NCBI GenBank assembly: GCA_026075535.2
Contig: AP026549.1
Location: 1,178,001 to 1,242,000, forward strand
Reading direction: 5' to 3'
Source: Tricholoma matsutake
Lineage: Eukaryota > Basidiomycota > Agaricomycetes > Agaricales > Tricholomataceae
DNA length: 64,000 nt
The position numbers and the translations under genes were made by a program. The notes beneath the pieces were generated by a model. The model saw only the letters and a program-made list of their open reading frames with translations, ran no database searches and was not told the origin of the DNA. Shown one piece after another: positions 43,838-54,429 of the stretch (its first letter is position 1; every line of letters begins with the position of its first letter).

Positions 43838-44160
43838 ACCATTTTTCTTTTCTTTTTCTACTTGCGATATTGAAACAAACTCTCGATTTTATAACAGTGT
43901 ACTATTACAAGTCGCGATATCATTTGAAATGTGTTCGCGCAAGCTCGACGGGGTTTTTTGGCTATGAAGGAGTTCTGAGCCTTTCCCCTATGTCTCGTTT
44001 TGATGAATTGTCCGTCTTACTTTCTTTTTCTCTCTTTCCTATGTTTCTTTGCATATATCTTACATTTCCTGGCTTTGATCGCATGCGATATTTCTCATTT
44101 CAAATTTATCTCATTCAGATACAAGAAAAATGATAACATTAAAACAATAAAACGAAAATC
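43838..44160. other. Convergent 3' intergenic region of Gypsy-D
   Basis: 323 bp between the ends of pol (plus) and the antisense gene (minus). Pyrimidine-rich; no ORF. Probably carries both 3' ends, but I cannot assign polyadenylation sites. Confidence 0.5.
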
Positions 44161-45545
44161 CTACTGGGACTCCTCCCATTTCCTCTCTAACACCTCGATC
44201 TCTTCCATCAAGACTTCCACTTCCAATTTCTTCTGCACCAGCACTTCTACGAGATATCGATGATGGAGTCTTGATGCGTCCGACTGCATCATCTCGTCCT
44301 CCACTGCCGTCGATGCCCCCTCGACCATACCCATGACCTCGGGTTCGACTTTGTGCACTTTGCCTTTCCCCTTCCCCTTCCCCTTCCCCTTCTCCTTCTC
44401 AGCCGTCTTCGGCTTTGGCTTTGTTGTTCATTTCGGGTGCTCATCAACTTTCGAGGGCCCAGCCTCCGCATTTTGGATGGGCTGGATAGCCCAGATGTGT
44501 ATCGCTAAGTGATCCTACATACTTAGCGATCATAATTATTAACGAACAATTTCACTTACTACGTCTTGGAGTCGACACCTCCATTGACTCCGCAGTACCC
44601 TTTGTAGCTTGCTTGGAGCTCGCCGTTTTCCTCGACTTGCCCCATCAGAGTCCTCTCCTCAACACTCCCTCCCAGTAGCACCCCTGTAGCCCTTGAGTGC
44701 ATCGCTTGCACTTTGGGGCGCCCTCCTCGATGATACACTCCTGAGTCATCTTCAGTCCAGCACAATGATCACACTAGAGCAATATCGAAAGCATAATTAG
44801 TCTTAACAATATTGACGAAAGAACGACAACTTACTGGCTGGATCAGATCACCCTCCTCCAATTGCACCTGCTTTGCGACCACGGGTTCCTCATCGAGTTT
44901 GTCTTCGCCCTCCTCATCCTCCTCGTCCATCTCATCGGCCTTCCTCTTTTTGATGATTTGCTCGATGACCAGTAGGTCATCGACCAGAGTTTCTTTGTCT
45001 GCGGCTTTGTCCCGATCGATCGAGAGGTGCAGAAGCTCGAGTGCAGCCATATGATCATGGAATTTGTCCTTTGACATGGTTTTGGCCCGGACTTCAGCCA
45101 AGAAAACTCAATGCGCCTCGACCAGTGCGTCTCGTTGTTCCTCGATCCTCTTTGCCTTTGCCTCGATGGCCACCTGCCGAGCCTCCCTCTCCTCCTCTCT
45201 CTTCCTCTCTTCCTCGATTGTCCTCAAATACTCCTTAAACAGATACTTCCCCCCCCAAGACAGGCAGCCCTCACGAGCAAATGGTGCGAACAGCCTGATG
45301 GCCTCATCCAAGGTCGCCTGCACATGTTTGTCGCATGCCTCGTCGAACAACCCGATCAGGTCATCGTATTCAGCCTATCAAATGAGATTGGACAGCAGAT
45401 AAACAAAGAAAACGAAACAACATACCATTTTCTCACACAAAGTGCGACCCCATACCTCGAAGTCGAGGTCTTTGGCTTTGCCAGCCTCGGGCATTGATTT
45501 CGCGTGATCGAAGATGGGAAGAGCGAGTTCGGCAAGGATGGACAT
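44161..45545 (-). pseudogene. Antisense intron-bearing gene of Gypsy-D: coiled-coil, Zn2Cys6-like protein
   Basis: Exon 1 45545-45426 (40 codons, LAELALPIFDHAKSMPEAG, DLDFEVWGR, CEKM). Intron 1 45425-45375 (51 nt, GTATGT...GATAG). Exon 2 45374-44835 (180 codons): helical EYDDLIGLFDEACDKHVQAT, coiled coil (TIEEERKREEEREARQ), acidic KADEMDEEDEEGEDKLDEEP. Intron 2 44834-44774 (61 nt, GTAAGT...CTCTAG, CTAAT branch) joins QP to CDHCAGLKMTQEC. The cysteine cluster is C-x2-C-x8-C-x8-C-x2-C-x6-C. A third intron is likely between about 44565 and 44510, then KGKGKGKGKGK and a final helix (VQKKLEVEVLMEEIEVLERK) to TAG 44161-44163. Three TGA stops (45108-45110, 44645-44647, 44428-44430) fit CGA decay. 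Layout suggests a DNA- or chromatin-binding nuclear protein; function unknown. Its 5' end lies 150 bp from the LTR, so transcription from the 3' LTR is plausible. Confidence 0.75.
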
Positions 45546-45683
45546 GTTTGTCGAGGAGGTGGATGAAAGAGATCGAATGGAAAGAGAAAGGTTCAAACCA
45601 TGACATGTCTTAAATCAACAATCAACAATGTCACATGACCTGGTTACTTCGGCTTGACTGACCGGGATGGTCAGAATTTCAGT

Positions 45684-45694
45684 AAGGGGGAGGA
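45684..45694 (+). promoter_or_regulatory. 3' polypurine tract of Gypsy-D
   Basis: AAGGGGGAGGA immediately before the LTR start TGGTAGG. Sits in the putative 5' upstream region of the antisense gene. Confidence 0.9.
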
Positions 45695-46877
45695 TGGTAG
45701 GTCGTCTTCTCGGCTCAAGGACTGATTCAACACTTTAGCATCATTCTAATCACATCGGCTAACTCCTACGATGTCCCAGACGCAGCACGACACACTCTAT
45801 CAATCGCAATATCATATTGACTGCATCGAAACATCACCAGCGACATCGATAGTATCAAAAGACCACATCGCACAACCTTAGGACTACCCTGAAAGTCCCT
45901 AAGATTCCCCTACACGACCACTGAACATCCCTGACCAACTTCAAACAAGCCACAACCACGATCGACCATTGTCGACCATTGTCGACCATCATCGATCAAT
46001 ATTGAGAAACTACGAGCGACATCGGGCGCTGCCTTTGTTATCTAAATAGTGGAAGACTATGCACTAGGACATATTCCAACTTGTGTTCAAACCTGCTGAT
46101 CATAGGTCAGCTTCATTCCAAGTCCCTATCATGCACAGAACCCGCTGGATGCATTATTGTGAGACTTAGCACAGTTTATACACAAAGGACAGTCTCTTTT
46201 AGTTCTTTCCCTTTATTACTCTTTCATCATATGATATATATATCTTTCTTGTTCGGATTCCAGTCTCCTTTATGGCCTTGTGCCTTAACTCATATCTTTT
46301 GCCTCATGTTCTACACATGTTTCTCATTCCATTTTAGGAAGTTTCTTTAAAACATATAAAACTCTGTAGTATCTACTTGAAAAGAAGAAGAAATCGTCTT
46401 CACATATTGTCTCGTATACAGTTCTAAGCATCCGATCAGCTTTCTAAAAACAATCTAAGTCTCTGCGGGTTTTCTCAATCGACAAGAAACCTCTGCAATC
46501 GTCGCATCCTTGATCCTCCCTCGATCCTCTCATCATAGTTCTAGTAACCCTTCCAACACTTCATAGCAGTTTGTCACACCCTTCGTATACCATTGATCTA
46601 TCAAAAGGTCCCCATAATTCACATATCGACCATCTACGATAAAACTTGTTTGCTGTCAATCTCGTCGATTGCCCTCAATATCGATCAATACTTAATCGGA
46701 CCATGACAAACACCTTCATCTCTCATAAAACCACCTTCACGACTAGTGTTAACTAGTAATCTTCTCAGAGGTTTAACCACAAACTTTTGGAACGTCTTGC
46801 AACCCTCCTCTGACTCGTCGTAAACATCATTGATTGCCTCATTGGCAGTTCTGGTGGTTTTCCCAGGTTGAGCATCA
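45695..46877 (+). repeat. 3' LTR of Gypsy-D (about 1183 bp)
   Basis: Starts TGGTAGGTCGTCTTCTCGGC and ends at GGTTGAGCATCA; the edge may be 46880 because CATCATCATCA is repetitive. Matches the solo LTR at 30106-31379 in reverse orientation at both ends and at GGTCAGCTTCATTCCAAGTC (46101-46120). Contains TATATATATC near 46233. Confidence 0.85.
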
Positions 46878-46924
46878 TCATCACTAGGGAGCACATTTGG
46901 TGAAAATGGCAGTGCAGTAACTTT

Positions 46925-47476
46925 GGATTTCCCTTTGCTAGAGGCTGAGGTTGCCCTTATAGTAGAAAACTCTCCCCTAAGGCCTGAAATCATGAATGCA
47001 CTGCCCAAGATAGGCAGGTACAGAGTGGACGATGCTTCCCAAAGCTCCACAGACTCCCTACACACTGTTCCAGACAGTCCCACCTTTCAAATTATACTAC
47101 ATATTACAGGGATTGGGGATGCACCTAGCAAAGGGAAATCTGAAGAGAAAACTCTAAGGATCCCTTTGCTGATGCCCAGTATATGTGAAGATGACAAAAA
47201 TCAAATAATAACCTAAAAATAGAAAAGGCAGAGATAGGCAGATCAAGGCCACCAAATGACATCATACCAAGGGGTAGATGTCGGAAAGGTGCTCCACCTC
47301 TAAATATAAAACTGTCAACATGCACAAACATGATAGAAAGGGAAATTAGTAATAAAATCTGGAAAAACATAGAAAATGAAGAATGGAAGGAAATGAAGCG
47401 AGGAAAAATATAGAATGAACATAAAAAATAGGAGAAACACACAGGGCACCCCCCTAGTCCCCCTAGTCCCCTTATA
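46925..47476 (-). repeat. Rearranged Gypsy-C LTR copy
   Basis: 47476 down to about 47090 matches the Gypsy-C LTR in reverse, from TATAAGGGGACTAGG to TAGTATAATTT. The LTR's last ~40 bp (GATTTCCCTTTGCTAGAGG to CCCTTATA) is instead found in plus orientation at 46926-46962. Between them (46963-47089) is unrelated sequence. The terminal piece is therefore inverted or belongs to a second copy. Confidence 0.7.
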
Positions 47477-47506
47477 CTGAGACTCTTGACAGTATGGGAG
47501 CCGTGA

Positions 47507-47557
47507 CCATTAGACAGTGCCATAACCATTAGACAGTGCCATGACCATTAGACCATG
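47507..47557 (+). repeat. Short tandem repeat, ~20-bp unit
   Basis: ACCATTAGACAGTGCCATR is repeated two and a half times. Confidence 0.8.
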
Positions 47558-47559
47558 CT

Positions 47560-48405
47560 GTGTATCCATCAATATACAGCACGGTTTGCAGCCCTACTAC
47601 TGTTCTACTATACAAGGATGCATGTTCTTGCCCAATTGCAGGAGGAAGTAGCCTGCAAGATCACAATGAGACAATTTCAAACCAAAATATCATCATTTTG
47701 ACTCACAGGATCCTGCAACTGACAGTTCCTATCCAGGAGACCATGTCCACCATAGCTCCCACAATGCTACTGAGACTTGTGTCAAATCAACTTCAGCATC
47801 AAACGATGCTCCAATATTATTGCCTGAGGATGCAGAGATCTTGGTGGTTACTGATTTCATGGTTTCCTCTAACCCAGAAGATGCCTCAATGGCTGGTTCA
47901 TGCAACCGGTGACTCTCAGCAGGGAAATTCATTAATCACATCTCAGGATATGTGTTGGCTTCATGGGTCCATTACCTGAATCTAAAAATAGGGATGAAAC
48001 ATCTGATTCCATAACAGTAGTAATTGAACCTCATATCAAGTAGGACGGACTATAAGGTGGTACAGATCACTGAACTGATGTTTGAGATGGTCTAAGAATA
48101 TAATCAGTGGGTGACTTTCCATAAGGATCTAGAAAAATCTAGAGAAATTAGACAGTTCAAGAGCAGAGTTGAATAAGGTGGGAAATCATGCCTTGTAGAT
48201 TTCTTCAGACTGTAAGCCACAAATGAATACATTTTATTGGATGTTGATGGGTGGAGCGGTGGGAGAGGGATCACAAAATAGGATGTGCGATATACCAAAT
48301 CAAGTGTTCAGAGGACAAAATGTAAAGATCCCATCACGCCGAGGCTGATGGATGTTTAGTTTGTCGAAACCTTTCTAAACTTTTCTAGATCCTTATGGGA
48401 AGTCA
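47560..48405. other. No gene recognised
   Basis: A 139-codon plus frame (47560-47979) has no recognisable motif and biased composition. The inverted pair CTTTCCATAAGGATCTAGAAAAATCTAG (about 48114-48141) and CTTTTCTAGATCCTTATGGGAAG (about 48377-48400) brackets about 230 bp, possibly a small foldback element. Confidence 0.4.
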
Positions 48406-49000
48406 CCCAGTGATATGGCAACACCTCAACAAATTAGTTGGAACTAAATTGAAGATGTCAAGTGTTTACCATCCACAAACTGATGGCTCAACTGAGCACA
48501 CTAACCAAACAGTCATGCAAATGCTACAGCAATGTGTCAACTCAAAGCAGAAAGATTGGGTATAGAAACTAGCTGTAATAGAATTTGAAATTAATTTGGC
48601 AGCACTGGATATGCACCTTTCTACTTGAACAATGGGCATATGCCAAGATCCATGATTACTATGGCCCAGACAGGTCCCCAGGTGTACAAAACTTTGCACT
48701 GCAAAGAAAACTTGCACTAATGGAAGTGGGTGTAAAGCAAACTCAGGATGCAAACAAGCATCATCAACTGAGTTGATTTGAGAGGGGAGACCTCTGTTAC
48801 ATCTCCACTAAGAACATTAAGTTCCCTAAGGGGTATGCAAGCAAACTTGTACCTAAATTCATTGGTCCCTATAAAATTTTGGACAACTTCGAAAATGAAT
48901 CATATAGAATAGATCTACCAATGCACTTGAAACACAGAGGCATACAGGCTGTGTTTCATGCATCTCTACTCTGCACAACTGTCAGAACAATTTGATTTCT
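48406..49000 (+). pseudogene. Gypsy integrase C-terminal fragment
   Basis: WQHLNKLVGTKLKMSSVYHP and QTDGSTEHTNQTVMQML carry the catalytic Glu region, followed by DWV and AVIEFEINLA. Then FALQRKLAL, ISTKNIKFPKGYASKLVPKF, IGPYKILDNFENESYRIDLP and VFHASLL form the GPF-barrel tail. Many stops and small deletions. It belongs to a chromovirus family different from A, C, D and E. Confidence 0.85.
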
Positions 49001-49094
49001 CTGGGGGTGGAAGGGGTACCATGGTTCAGGCATTGATGATGCAACTGTGGGCTTGAGATTCCACTGACCCCACGGAGGTTCAACTTATCATTAT

Positions 49095-49340
49095 ATGTTT
49101 GGGATAAATAATTTTACATCTAAGAAGTCTGCAAATTTGCAACTTGCAGAGGTAAAGCAGAGATCACAGGGTGTTGATTACATTTATATGGATGAGGTTT
49201 CAATGTTATCCTGTAAGGACATTTATAGGATTAGTGAAAGACTTGCACAAGTAATGAACAATATGGAAGAACCATTTGGAGGACTAAACATGATTTTGCT
49301 GGTGATTTTGCACAACTTCTATCTTAGGAGAGACTAGTTA
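49095..49340 (+). pseudogene. Helitron-type Pif1-like helicase fragment
   Basis: FGINNFTSKKSANLQLAEVK, then GVDYIYMDEVSMLSCKDIY is the Walker B/DExx motif of Pif1-like helicases found in Helitrons, followed by RISERLAQVMNN and PFGGLNMI. The following GDFAQLPP-type block is shifted (DFAQL in another frame). Only about 90 residues survive; no Walker A, nuclease or CTRR hairpin end is visible nearby. Confidence 0.75.
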
Positions 49341-50001
49341 GCTACACACATGGCACCCCATCAATCTATCTAATTAGTAAGCTTGATGGTGAGACAAAGG
49401 TGATTGGACCTATGACAGCATATGCCAGGGTCCTCCTGTGTCATTGTCATTTTGTAGTTGGTATATGCCAGCTCATCCATCCTTCCCGCCTCTTGAGTTC
49501 TTCAACCTTATTGTGGGGAGAGTTGACAAGGGTCTTTTACTGCTGCTGCAAGACTTTCCCAACTCTGTGCAGAGGAAAGAACTTGCTTTTCCAGGCAGTC
49601 TGGTTATTTATTCCATCTCAGCACTCAAGCTCAAGAGATGGGACGATGGACTAAAATGGGGTAAGTGCTCATTACTTTCAACTTACTACGTAACTTGATC
49701 TTCTTCTCTCTCATGCACTCATCAGGCCCCATGAGAACCTCTCCCCATGGCTGCTGAAAAAATATCCATCAAAATAAGCAGTATGCATGTTGTGATCATA
49801 CCATTTTTGCTCATACACTTGAATTAGGCACAAAGGTGATCTTCACAAATCTGCGGTGACCACCAGGCAGTGGCAAATTATCTATTACTGCTCCTCCAAA
49901 TTCCTCTCACTGTCCACAGATTTGAATATCTTGGGATATCCAATATGTGAAAGGTCAATTGTCAGTCCCACTAGCACTGTTATTTTGACTGTGGGTTAAT
50001 A
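49341..50001. other. No gene recognised
   Basis: Short overlapping frames of 80-90 codons (49400-49698) without motifs. THGTPSIYL-like text just after 49345 may extend the helicase scrap. Confidence 0.4.
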
Positions 50002-50798
50002 GTGAGCCAGATTTCAATGGAGGGATCAGTGCATCCCTCCACAATAACAATGGAAGAACATGAGAGCCACCACTTTTGGAACACTTTACCACCCCCACAA
50101 CCCAGCCTTTCTATCAGTGTGGAATCAGAGCACCCTGCCCTCAGTTCTAATCGCCATTCAGGTGCAGGCCCCACAAAACAGAAACTCCCAGGAATGGCTT
50201 CTTTGTTAGTGCCTGAATCCAATGGCACCTCAGCGAAGAGACAGAAGGTTCATTCCATCCATTGCCTGATGATCTTGTGCTGACCACATTTGCATACTAG
50301 CTATCAAGAATGCTGGCAGATGGACGCAACAATACCATAGAGTCTTTGTCTGACCCAGCACCAGGTGCCACTAAATTGGATGTGTCTCCATTGTGTTACT
50401 CTCTGTCCATGAACCATGCCCACCATGCTAATTCTAAAGGATCAACTTCAGTCCATAATCCTGGCCAGCAATCAGAGCATGTGGTTGCCATTCCCCCTCT
50501 TGCTACTTCTGCCACATCAACCAAGGCTCACCACCATTCCTTGCTACCGTTGAACTTGGCTGGCTTGTCTTCACCAGCTGCAGCTAACCATTTGAGCCAT
50601 GGAATGACCATGGGGCCAGCTATGTCATCTCTGCGCAGAACTTTGCAACTGGATAGCAACAGGCTGAGCAACCTGGGAGCTTCTGGATCTGGGGATCATG
50701 ACCTACACTCAGAGCATTGGCAGGCTGCACTGTTTGCACCTGGTATGTCCCACCACATATTCCGATGCCTAAGTAAGAAAGCTAACTATCTGTTATGA
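50002..50798 (+). pseudogene. Unrecognised Ser/Pro/His-rich ORF pair
   Basis: Two neighbouring frames (50002-50283 and 50310-50798) with low-complexity Ser/Pro/His/Asn composition, as in linkers of fungal regulatory or transposon proteins. KQKLPGM and AKRQKVHS are basic patches. A stop and shift near 50283 separate them; GTAAG near 50770 could be a donor site. No domain recognised. They could be the disordered N-terminal part of one broken gene continuing to about 51224. Confidence 0.35.
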
Positions 50799-51900
50799 TA
50801 TGTGTATAGCTGCCCTCTATCCTGATGTGCAAGCAAGTGGATGGTTGTATCGGTTCTCAACATGCCTGGAGCTTGCCCAATACCCAAAAGGTAGCAAGCT
50901 GTGCTCCATCCCGAGCATCGGATAGTTCCTTGAAACACTACCTTTTCTTATATTTTATGATGGTTACTTTGTACAAATATTATTTTCCCATGCACATCAA
51001 GTTACATGCATGTGCTAGAAAATGAGATTTTGCATGACATGTACAAATCAAGGGCGTACCCAATTGCATATTCTCAATATCCCCCATATCCTATTTTGAG
51101 CAAAATGAAGGCTGCTGCCTTGACAATCATTAGCCATCCCCAGCACCAACATTCCCTCACTTCCAAGACACCAGGTCCATGGTTCAAGTATGTCAAGGAT
51201 ATGGGTTTTGTCATTGATCTATAATGACATGTAACCACACTGGAATTTAGCAAGGTGGTGCTGCTTGACGATGCTGACAAGGTGACTGTTGGGAGGAAAA
51301 GGAATGACTGGGATGGAAGTCTGAGTCTAATAGAATAGTCCTCATTCATAAACAATGACATCACATGAAACTGGCATTTTCACCTTATCTGATCCAAGAA
51401 GAAGTTTTGGGATATTTTTTAGAAAATATGGCTCTGAGGAAAGATGCTGACATATATCAGAAAGGTGCTGTCAAAATCTTGAGGGAAGGTGTGCAGGTTT
51501 TGCAGGAGAATGATAGAATTTCATCCTGAAAGTCAACAGTTTGATTGGAGGTGATTGAAGCTGATTTATAGCTGACTGCTGACTTTGTGAACAATCACCC
51601 TCTGTCATTCTTCCATCTGTTCTCATTTGGCCAAGCAAGTTCTTTATAAAAGCAGTAAATAAAGCTTTCCTCGGGCGCCATTTTTTCAAAAATGTAGTGT
51701 GATGATCTCAATGCCAGCTTTTGGCCAGCTTTTGACTCGAAAGCATAAAACACGTGGTGTCATCATTTATGAATGAGGACAATCTAATCACATACTGATG
51801 ACTCTTGGTGATACTCGATACTGAGTTTAACACCAAATAAAACACAAACCCTACAACTGCAGGTACATTCTAATTGCGAAGGTTCAGCTAGGTGGGCAAT
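50799..51900. other. No gene recognised
   Basis: A 72-codon frame at 51006-51224 (PWFKYVKDMGFVIDL) is the only coherent piece. No repeats of the families above. Confidence 0.4.
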
Positions 51901-51929
51901 GACACCCACCCCAGACCACATCCCCCAGC

Positions 51930-52175
51930 CCCCCCTCCCCTGCATTTTGCATGGGGAGGGGTCTTTATTATTTTTAATTTATCTCTGCCCCCCCCCCCCC
52001 CCCCCTCCACACACACACACTGAATGCGAGAGGTATATATATTGTAGTACTTACAAATCCCCCCCTCATGTTCGGTGCAAGGGGTTTAGTTTTTTATGTA
52101 CATAGTCATAATCCCCCCCCTCTCACATCTTGCGAGAGGGTTTATTATTATATTATACCCACTCCCTTGTGTCCT
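51930..52175 (-). repeat. Inverted copy of the short-hairpin array
   Basis: CCCTCCCC (51933-51940) pairs with GGGGAGGG (51953-51960). CCCTCTC (52128-52134) pairs with GAGAGGG (52144-52150). CCCCTCATGTTCGGTGCAAGGGG lies between, and CCCTTGTGTCCTACATGAGGG follows. Spacer text TTTAGTTTTTTATGTACATA mirrors the spacer at 3893-3916 on the opposite strand. A C run of 18 and an AC repeat (51988-52020) interrupt it. Confidence 0.75.
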
Positions 52176-52284
52176 ACATGAGGGATGTGGTTAATTAAAA
52201 TTTTTTGATCTTAATTGTTTGAAAAATGCCTCCTTGAAGAATATGAAAAGTTGAGTCATAAATAAACCTTATATTGATTTCTAA

Positions 52285-52385
52285 TAAATCTCCTGTGGCT
52301 CAAGTGGTTGAGCACACTTGTTTGGTTTGTCATGTGATTCCTTATGGTGAGGTCTTGAGTTCAATTCCTGCAGTACACAAATTTA
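52285..52385 (+). repeat. tRNA-derived SINE head, second copy
   Basis: A-box-like GTGGCTCAAGTGGTTGAGC (52295-52313) and B-box-like GAGTTCAATTCC (52357-52368), followed by TTTATTTTGTGGG. Degenerate tRNA-like fold; same order as 5085-5165, here next to the inverted hairpin array. Confidence 0.6.
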
Positions 52386-52459
52386 TTTTGTGGGTACTTT
52401 ATGAAATTCACCAAATCCAAAGTCCTTTGAGCTCATATCTAATTGACTTATCATTTGGT

Positions 52460-52615
52460 TGAAATGCATTTCACTCGGACTCCACTCAGACTCCACTCGG
52501 ACTCCAGTAGGGGATTGAACTCTACATGACTTAGTGTGGTTCAATTGACTCCACTCGGACTCCAGTCAGACTCCGGTCAGTCCAGTCAGAGTCCACTAGG
52601 ACAGGTGGGGGACTG
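52460..52615 (+). repeat. Degenerate ~11-bp tandem repeat (ACTCCACTCGG)
   Basis: ACTCGGACTCC/ACTCAGACTCC units in two blocks (52473-52511 and 52550-52600) separated by about 40 bp. Confidence 0.75.
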
Positions 52616-52635
52616 TAAAGTACTGGGAACACAGG

Positions 52636-52664
52636 GCCCAGGAGACATCAAATGTCTCCTGGGC
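52636..52664 (-). repeat. Perfect 13-bp palindrome with adjacent GTAAGT
   Basis: GCCCAGGAGACAT (52636-52648) pairs with ATGTCTCCTGGGC (52652-52664), loop CAA. GTAAGT at 52666-52671 and a T/C-rich tract follow. A half copy CATCATTTGGGCCCTAGGTAACC lies at 52801-52823, again followed by a pyrimidine tract. Confidence 0.85.
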
Positions 52665-52839
52665 TGTAAGTAAGTCATTGTTTTCTTTTCTTTTTCTTTT
52701 TAACTGACGACAATGCCAACCTGGGCCTAGTCACAACCCCAGATGAAGCTATCATAATGCACCACTCATGAACACAAGGGGTGAGGGCTTGAACAATAGC
52801 CATCATTTGGGCCCTAGGTAACCATTTCTGTCTCTTCTT

Positions 52840-53215
52840 TTCTTCTTTTCTTATTTTCTCTGCCCTCTGCTCTCTGCCCCCTCTGTCCCCTCTCTCCTCC
52901 CACTTCCCTCTCTCCCCCCTTCTGTGCTCTCTCCTCCTCCCTCTCCCCCTCCTCCTTCCTCTTCTCCCTCTCCTCCCTCTCCTTCCTCTTCCTCCTCCTC
53001 TTCCTCTCCTCCCTCTCCTCCCTCTCCTCCCACCTCTATCTCTCCCCCTCCCCCTCTGTTCTTTCTCTCCCCTCCCACTCCCTTCTCCTGCCTCATCTCC
53101 CTCTCCTCCCTCTCATGCCTCTCCTGCCTCTCCTGCCTCTCTCCCTCTCTCCCTCTCCCCCTCTCTCCCTCTCTCCCTCCCTCCCTCTCTCCTATCCACA
53201 CCTTCCCCTCTCTTT
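52840..53215 (+). repeat. Pyrimidine tract 1 (CCCTCTCT-rich)
   Basis: Nearly pure C/T for about 370 nt. The apparent ORFs here (Glu/Gly/Arg on minus, Ser/Pro on plus) are composition artefacts. Confidence 0.9.
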
Positions 53216-53329
53216 TCAAGACTATCATTTACATTGTGATATCATATATGTAGTAGTGTCAATATAAAATATCTTTCAAATTCTCAGAACATTGTGATGC
53301 ATTAGTATGTTTGAAAACTTGATGGAAAT

Positions 53330-53560
53330 GATGAGCCCCTCCTTCCCCTCCTTCCCCTCCCTCTGTTCCCTCTGTTCCCTCTGTTATCTCACCCCCCTCC
53401 TCTCCCTTCTCTCACCTTCCTCACCTCCCTCTCTCCTCCCACTTCCCTCTCCCTGCCTCCTCTCCATTCTCTATCCCCCCTCCCCTCCCCTCTCCCTTCT
53501 TCTCTTTCCTCTTCCTCCCTCCCTCCCTCCCTCTCCTCTGCTCCCCCTTCTATACTCATT
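53330..53560 (+). repeat. Pyrimidine tract 2
   Basis: CCCTCC/CTCTGTTCC repeats, about 230 nt, separated from tract 1 by about 115 nt of ordinary AT-rich sequence. TTTGAAA and ATCACA motifs recur in the spacers after tracts 1 and 2, suggesting duplication. Confidence 0.85.
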
Positions 53561-53869
53561 ATTTACATCATTTTGTGATGTATATATTTTCAAAATATAA
53601 TGTCACTTTGAAATTATCAGAATTGTTATGCTTATTGCTAGTCATTTGCTTACTTTCAGTTCTGTTAGGACAAATGACAAGCAGCTTGAATCTGAGCATG
53701 AAATACAGTCCTTAACTTTCCCTGGTACTTTTCCCTAGAATTGTAAAGGCACAAGTGCAATTGTTTGGCAAATGGGTCAAGGTCTCCTCCCACAGAATTT
53801 ATGAGTGCACTGTCAGAATTTCCTGTATCTCAGAGACCCATCAGAAAGGAACTGGGGAACTGGGGATCA

Positions 53870-54040
53870 TGAGAAAAGGGGGGAGTGTTAGGATGGAAGG
53901 GGGAGAAGGGGGGTGGAAGGGCAAGGGAAGGGAGGTAATGGGGTGAAGAAGAAGGAGAAGGGGAAGTGGGAGAGTGGGGAGAGTGGCAAAATTGGGCAGG
54001 GGAGGAAAGTGGGGAGGAGAGAGTGGGACAAGGGAAAACA
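53870..54040 (+). repeat. Purine tract (GGGGAAGG-rich)
   Basis: About 170 nt of G/A, the strand-opposite equivalent of the pyrimidine tracts. The rest of 53561-54430 is AT-rich with no gene seen. Confidence 0.85.
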
Positions 54041-54429
54041 GGTAAATGTTGTGTATGGGTTAGTATGTACAAGTGTAGAAGACTGAACATGCAAGTTACT
54101 TAGTAAATACTACCAACACAAAATAATCAGTGTTAAAGTAATACCTTGTGAGGTAGTGCCTTTCTGAACTATAGTGACTTTGCTAGAAAAATGAGCACTT
54201 GGTAATATTTCCATCATCTTATACTAACACTTTGTACCATACCAAAATGCAGGATATACCAAAAGTGGCACATGTAAAAGTATATGATATACACTGTTGG
54301 TAATATTTATCACACTGTTTTGTCATAAGATTCAATTTAACTATTCAATTGCCACTATTGTCCATGAATAGTCTAATTTCAGATGTACACAGATTACTCA
54401 CTGTTGGTAAGATTTACCTATTAATTTTC

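Larger units (their letters stand above)
36213..46877 (+). mobile_element. Gypsy-D, Ty3/gypsy element with antisense gene, 5' truncated, host of nested Gypsy-C
   Basis: Order: gag plus protease (36213-37610), nested Gypsy-C (37611-40554), RT/RNase H (40570-42360), integrase (42371-43837), antisense gene (45545-44161), polypurine tract (45684-45694), 3' LTR (45695-46877). The 5' LTR and start of gag are absent at the junction with the inverted Gypsy-C fragment. Confidence 0.9.

Noticed and set aside
49400..49698. Two overlapping 84-86-codon plus-strand ORFs
   Set aside because: No motif, no homology I recognise, no plausible start context; left as unassigned sequence.
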